Positions 28,621 to 32,557 of a stretch of 32,557 nucleotides of DNA are shown here, piece after piece. This DNA comes from a virus. The notes under the pieces are model-generated. The model ran no database searches and was not told where the DNA came from. It was given only the letters and a program-made list of their open reading frames with translations. Position 1 is the stretch's first letter, and each line of letters begins with the position of its first letter. Position numbers and translations under genes: made by a program. Where the stretch lies: positions 1 through 32,557 of IMG/VR virus record IMGVR_UViG_3300010370_003319. The stretch is one strand, 5' to 3'.

Positions 28621-31600
28621 TTACTTCTTGGTTCCAGAGAATTTAACAACTGGACCTTGTGGGAATGTTCTGAGTCTGAAGACTGTGATACCTCTGGAAA
28701 GATCTCCTGGAAGTCCTGGGTTGCTGAGACCAACTCTGATCTGACCAACTGCAACATTTGACAATGCAACCTTGACAATTGGAGTGCCTGTGACAGTAAA
28801 GAGGGTGGTCTTGACTTCCGTATTTGATTTGCTCTCGGAAGCACCAACAAATCCAAAGATGGATCCAGATCCAGTTCTTGGAACTGTAATTGAATCTTTT
28901 GCTGCACCGCGAACAGTAAACAGGTTCTGAAGATTTGGTGGAACAATAACTCTCGCTTCTGTTGTGCTGGAGAATCCAAAGAGAGAACCTGTTCCGCGAT
29001 ATGCATTTGTCTTTCTCTGAACAACCGATCCATTGATATCCAGACCAGGAGTTCCAAATCCAATATAAGATTTTGCTTTTCTTTCTTGAAGTTTTCCAGC
29101 AAATCTGAAGAGAAGTGTTTTGTCTGGTGGATTAACAACTCTAGATTCAGTTGCACTAGAGAATCCAAAGAGGAATCCTTTTCCAACATGAGGTGCTGGT
29201 GATACTCTTTCTCTGAGATTTCCAGAGAATTCAAAGAGGACATTCTTACTACGTTCAGATACGAGTGTTGTTTCAGTATCCGATACATATGTGAATAGAG
29301 ATCCCTTACCAACCTCAACATTAACATCCTTCTCTTTAGCATTACCAGTGAAGCTAAAGAGAGTTGTTTGATCTGGTGGGTTAATAACTCTGGTCTCAGT
29401 CTTGCTACCAAATCCAAATATTCTTCCACTTCCAGTATAATTGCCCTTGGTAAGGGATTCTGTTGCGCGACCATGAATTTCAACTGGTTGCAATCCAACA
29501 GGATCAGCACTAAGGGTGAATCTAATAAGATTACCATTGTCACCAAGAATTCTAGTCTGTACAAACTTAACTTCAGATGCAGTAGATTTAAGATTTGTAA
29601 CTTGACCACTGATGTTAAACAGAGTTGTAATGTCTGGTGGATTAGAACCAACTGCATTTGCACCAGATCCAAATCCAAACAGTTTACCGCTTCCTGGTTT
29701 GATCCATGGAGAGAATGATTCTGGTGCAATTCTAACTCCAGAATTACGAACAAAGATAGATCCACTTCCAAGATGTTTTGGAAGAACATATACTGCAGCA
29801 TTGCCAACAATTCTGAGTTGCGAATCTTTGGTTGTCTCCCAATCAGATGTAAATTTAAGACCAGATACTTGTTGTTTAACAGAACTGAGTACCAGTCCAC
29901 CACCAATCTTAAAGAGTTCACTACTAAACTCAGATGCAGATCTTTTTTCTGTGTTAGATACACCCTCAAATGTAAATATTCTTCCAGATCCAGGTGGAAT
30001 CCATGGAGTGAAGGATTCTGGTTCAATTCTAAGACCAGAATTGCGAATAAAGATACATCCACTTCCAGTCTCTTCTTGACCAGTTGCCTCTCCAGATCCA
30101 TCAAATCCAAAGAGTCTACCTTCTGCCAACCAAGACGCAGTGAATTTGAGGTCAGATACCTGCTCATTAACAGAACTGAGAACAAGACCACCACCGATAT
30201 CAAAGAGAGGATCTGCTTTACCTGGAGTAAATGCAACCGTCTCGGTAAAGGAGACATAACTGAAGAGAGATCCAGATCCAATTTCTGTTGCAGGAGTTGT
30301 GGACTCCGTACCATTTCCTGTAAATCTGAATAGATTTATTGGAGGTACAGGAACAACTGCGATTGCCTCTGCCGTGCCACTGACGCCAAAGATGCGACCA
30401 CTACCAACAAATACATTAGTACGGGATTCAATAACACCGTCTCTAAAGGTAAATGCACCTTGAGGTTCAAGACAATCATCTGGATAAAGAGTTCCATAAT
30501 CTTCATGATTGTATTGTTCAAACTCACCAAGTACACCAAAGTCAATCGCATTTAGATTTCTTCCATACTCAGATACAACTTCATTGGCAAGAGCACTGAT
30601 AGGAGTGCTAAGGAATCCAGCAAGTTGTGGAGACTCTTCAACATTATATACAGATTCAGATATGAGACCATAATCATCTCCATCACATGCACCAAATGAA
30701 GAGTCTTCATTGTAAGAGAATGTGAAGGATTCACTTGCTCCGTCAAATCCAAAGAGAGAACCTGTTCCAACTTCACTGAATATAGACTTCTCAACCAATT
30801 CACCAGTGATAGTGAATAGACTTCCAAATCCATCTTTAACCAGAGTTGATTCTGTAGTACTGGAGAATCCAAAGAGGGTTCCAGTTCCATCATAATTACC
30901 CTTACCAAACTTCTCTGTTGCATTACCAGCAAAGGTAAAGATACGTTGTTGAGTATCATCAATTGGTGGTTGAACAAGAGTTGCATCTGTTGTGCTTGAG
31001 AATCCAAACAGAGATCCAGTTCCAACCTCATCATTAGATCTAGATTCAGTGGTCGATGAAGTAATGTTAATAAGATCACCCTTAGAGGTGAACTTAGGAA
31101 GAACATAAATCTTGGCACTACCAACAAAGCGAAGATGAGTTTCTTCAAGATTACCAATAAAGGTTCTAGATCTTGGAGTCTCAGTAGTGCTATAGAATCT
31201 AGCAAGACCAAATGGAGTTCTGGTCTCTCTAGGATCAAGAATACCAAAGTCTTCAACTTCCCATGGGAATTCTAGATCTTGATTACCAACAAATCCATAA
31301 TCTTCAGATAGTGTTACAGTGTCAGTAATGTATCCATAATCAATTCCTTCAACATTAACGATTGAAGATTCATTATATGCATATGCCCTTCTATTAATTT
31401 CAACGTTACGGAAGGTGAATACTCTATCAACTGGATTAAAGATGACTGTGTAGACTGCTCCACCTCTAACCAAGATATCATTTTCACTGACTCCGACTTC
31501 ACTACGTCCAGCATTGAATGTTGTTCCACTATTAATACTGAATAGTTTAGCGGTTGCAGATTCACTAGAGACAGATGTTTCTGCAGAACTATCAAATCCA

Positions 31601-32557
31601 AATAGCGATCCACCACGGAATCTATTTGGATAGAAGTCCCATCCACCATCTGCCTTATAGTGCATCCTGATTTGGACACGAGGCGTACCTTCAAGACTAA
31701 TTTTACCAACACCATTAATTTTTGGTGTTGCATAATCTTTTGCAGTACCAAGCAATCTTGGTTGCTTATTACCAACCGATCCATCATAATTTGCAAATAT
31801 AAAGCTTTCTTCTGCACTACCAGCAAATCTAGATCTACCATAGACTTTGTTGGTAACGTTCTCTGTAATGAGACCCCAATCTTCAATGTTGGAGTAATCC
31901 CATACAGGAACATCTTGAAGGTCTGTGATTAGACCATAATTTTCACTTCTAAGAACTGGTTCTGTAAGGAATCCCCAATCATCAGAACCAAAGTCTACAT
32001 CATCACTTTGATCGTATTGGTAAGTTCTACTCTCTGTTGCCTCACCAATAAAGTTAAAGACTCTATCTTGTGGGTTGAATATTACTTGTTCTACACCTTC
32101 TCCAGATATTTTTAAGCGGAGGGTAGATGTTGCTGGAGAAGCTCCAACAGCATCAAGTCCCTCCGACTCAACAGTGGACATATTGCCCCTTCCCAACCAG
32201 GAAGAGACAATAGTGTTGTATGCTTCACCTTCAAACTCAAAGACCCTATTAACTGGGTTGAAGAATACTGTTGTTACTGCTCTACCATACAGGGCAAATT
32301 CAACACCACCAACACTTACCCTTGTAGTGCTATCATTTGCTGCAAGATGAATACCAAATTTACCCATTGGTACTCTTGCAGTATCCAATGTAATGGTTCC
32401 AAAGTCTTGAATCTGATAGTATTGCTCAATAGTAGCAGTGATCTCTCCGTAATCTTCTGCTTCTATTACAGCATCAACAATACTACCATAATCAAGTTCT
32501 TCATAATTAACAATAGAAAATTGGGTATACGAATATACCGCACTTTGAGAACTTAAT
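28621..32557 (-). CDS. Very large repetitive tail-fibre protein (5' end outside window, at least 1311 aa)
   Basis: The minus-strand frame is open from the right edge (32557) to the TAA at 28621-28623; the internal ATG/TTG near 32388 is not the real start, because the frame continues upstream with NYEELDYGSIVDAVIEAEDYG-type sequence. The protein consists of many imperfect repeats: LFGFSS.TE..., LF.F.GN..E..., GSGSLFGF and, in the N-terminal half, D/E-Y/W-G-x-I/L motifs such as NYGLITD and DWGLITE. Two long related units (GGGLVLSSV...GLKFTS and SGxRIxPESFxPWI) occur twice. This is a beta-repeat fibre, probably a long tail or distal fibre. Gly/Ser/Thr/Phe-rich repeats create long out-of-frame open stretches that are not genes. 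See the adjacent 38-codon continuation. Confidence 0.8.
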   Translation of the reverse strand, partial: LSSQSAVYSYTQFSIVNYEELDYGSIVDAVIEAEDYGEITATIEQYYQIQDFGTITLDTARVPMGKFGIHLAANDSTTRVSVGGVEFALYGRAVTTVFFNPVNRVFEFEGEAYNTIVSSWLGRGNMSTVESEGLDAVGASPATSTLRLKISGEGVEQVIFNPQDRVFNFIGEATESRTYQYDQSDDVDFGSDDWGFLTEPVLRSENYGLITDLQDVPVWDYSNIEDWGLITENVTNKVYGRSRFAGSAEESFIFANYDGSVGNKQPRLLGTAKDYATPKINGVGKISLEGTPRVQIRMHYKADGGWDFYPNRFRGGSLFGFDSSAETSVSSESATAKLFSINSGTTFNAGRSEVGVSENDILVRGGAVYTVIFNPVDRVFTFRNVEINRRAYAYNESSIVNVEGIDYGYITDTVTLSEDYGFVGNQDLEFPWEVEDFGILDPRETRTPFGLARFYSTTETPRSRTFIGNLEETHLRFVGSAKIYVLPKFTSKGDLINITSSTTESRSNDEVGTGSLFGFSSTTDATLVQPPIDDTQQRIFTFAGNATEKFGKGNYDGTGTLFGFSSTTESTLVKDGFGSLFTITGELVEKSIFSEVGTGSLFGFDGASESFTFSYNEDSSFGACDGDDYGLISESVYNVEESPQLAGFLSTPISALANEVVSEYGRNLNAIDFGVLGEFEQYNHEDYGTLYPDDCLEPQGAFTFRDGVIESRTNVFVGSGRIFGVSGTAEAIAVVPVPPINLFRFTGNGTESTTPATEIGSGSLFSYVSFTETVAFTPGKADPLFDIGGGLVLSSVNEQVSDLKFTASWLAEGRLFGFDGSGEATGQEETGSGCIFIRNSGLRIEPESFTPWIPPGSGRIFTFEGVSNTEKRSASEFSSELFKIGGGLVLSSVKQQVSGLKFTSDWETTKDSQLRIVGNAAVYVLPKHLGSGSIFVRNSGVRIAPESFSPWIKPGSGKLFGFGSGANAVGSNPPDITTLFNISGQVTNLKSTASEVKFVQTRILGDNGNLIRFTLSADPVGLQPVEIHGRATESLTKGNYTGSGRIFGFGSKTETRVINPPDQTTLFSFTGNAKEKDVNVEVGKGSLFTYVSDTETTLVSERSKNVLFEFSGNLRERVSPAPHVGKGFLFGFSSATESRVVNPPDKTLLFRFAGKLQERKAKSYIGFGTPGLDINGSVVQRKTNAYRGTGSLFGFSSTTEARVIVPPNLQNLFTVRGAAKDSITVPRTGSGSIFGFVGASESKSNTEVKTTLFTVTGTPIVKVALSNVAVGQIRVGLSNPGLPGDLSRGITVFRLRTFPQGPVVKFSGTKK

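Noticed and set aside
28512-30314. Long 600-codon open frame on the minus strand overlapping the giant fibre gene, plus shorter ones at 30552-31256 and 31314-31913
   Set aside because: They are out-of-frame shadows created by the repetitive Gly/Ser/Phe codons of the fibre; the translations are low-complexity Leu/Ser/Gln-rich with no domain and no start signals.
32347-32388. Real start of the giant fibre gene near 32388
   Set aside because: The codon there is TTG without a ribosome site, and the frame continues upstream to the window edge with the same repeat motif, so the start lies outside the window.
28621-32557. CRISPR-like array or tandem satellite in the fibre region
   Set aside because: Repeats are imperfect, keep reading frame and differ in length; they encode protein repeats, with no constant spacers.
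1-32557. tRNA genes, often present in cyanophages
   Set aside because: No convincing cloverleaf with a T-loop GTTCRA and acceptor stem was noticed by eye; a covariance-model search would be needed to exclude it firmly.

Overview
The window looks like part of the genome of a T4-like cyanomyovirus, a phage of marine Synechococcus or Prochlorococcus. It is AT-rich, almost wholly leftward (minus strand), tightly packed with many 1-50 nt overlaps, and has phage auxiliary genes next to long repetitive tail-fibre genes. The combination of thyX, speD, a glutaredoxin, a ferredoxin-dependent bilin reductase, 2OG-Fe(II) oxygenases, carbamoyltransferases and an NNTAAATA-type late promoter motif points the same way. 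No tRNA, rRNA, CRISPR array, IS element or integrase was seen.

Layout. (A) 1-1998: thyX (cut by the left edge), an oxygenase-like gene and a run of very small genes, several too short for routine ORF calling, with two sigma70-like promoters and one terminator. (B) 1999-6047: small conserved hypothetical genes, with speD, a tiny membrane protein gene and a sulfotransferase-like gene among them. (C) 6062-20503: an accessory block that looks like a sugar and small-molecule tailoring cassette. It holds three carbamoyltransferase homologues (one lacking the C-terminal domain), three ADP-heptose synthesis genes (hldD, hldC, hldA), a GT9/heptosyltransferase-like protein, a HAD hydrolase, a cupin, a tryptophan-type flavin-dependent halogenase and five 2OG-Fe(II)-oxygenase-like proteins. 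A PebB-like bilin reductase and hldD are inverted (+ strand) inside this block; a glutaredoxin and an internally duplicated structural-type protein lie between them. (D) 20531-32557: tail and adhesin genes. These are a putative tail-fibre assembly chaperone, three tandem cysteine- and glycine-rich paralogues, a 1269-residue fibre with five carbohydrate-binding-like repeats, two small structural-type proteins, and a fibre of more than 1300 residues cut by the right edge.

How the genes may work together (inference). Block C can plausibly make ADP-heptose from a host heptose phosphate, transfer heptose with the GT9-like enzyme, and further decorate a glycan or protein by carbamoylation, halogenation and hydroxylation. 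Because it abuts the fibre and adhesin genes, virion or adhesin decoration is one hypothesis; remodelling of host surface glycans is the other. The bilin reductase suggests interference with phycobilin metabolism in a phycobilin-containing host. The late-promoter-like motif recurs 20-32 nt upstream of several starts, suggesting that structural genes, speD and the inverted bilin reductase are expressed late.

The strongest anomalies are an in-frame TAA near the 3' end of the largest fibre gene, followed by 38 open codons that continue its repeat pattern; the YrdC-less carbamoyltransferase; and the three roughly 10% cysteine adhesin-like paralogues.
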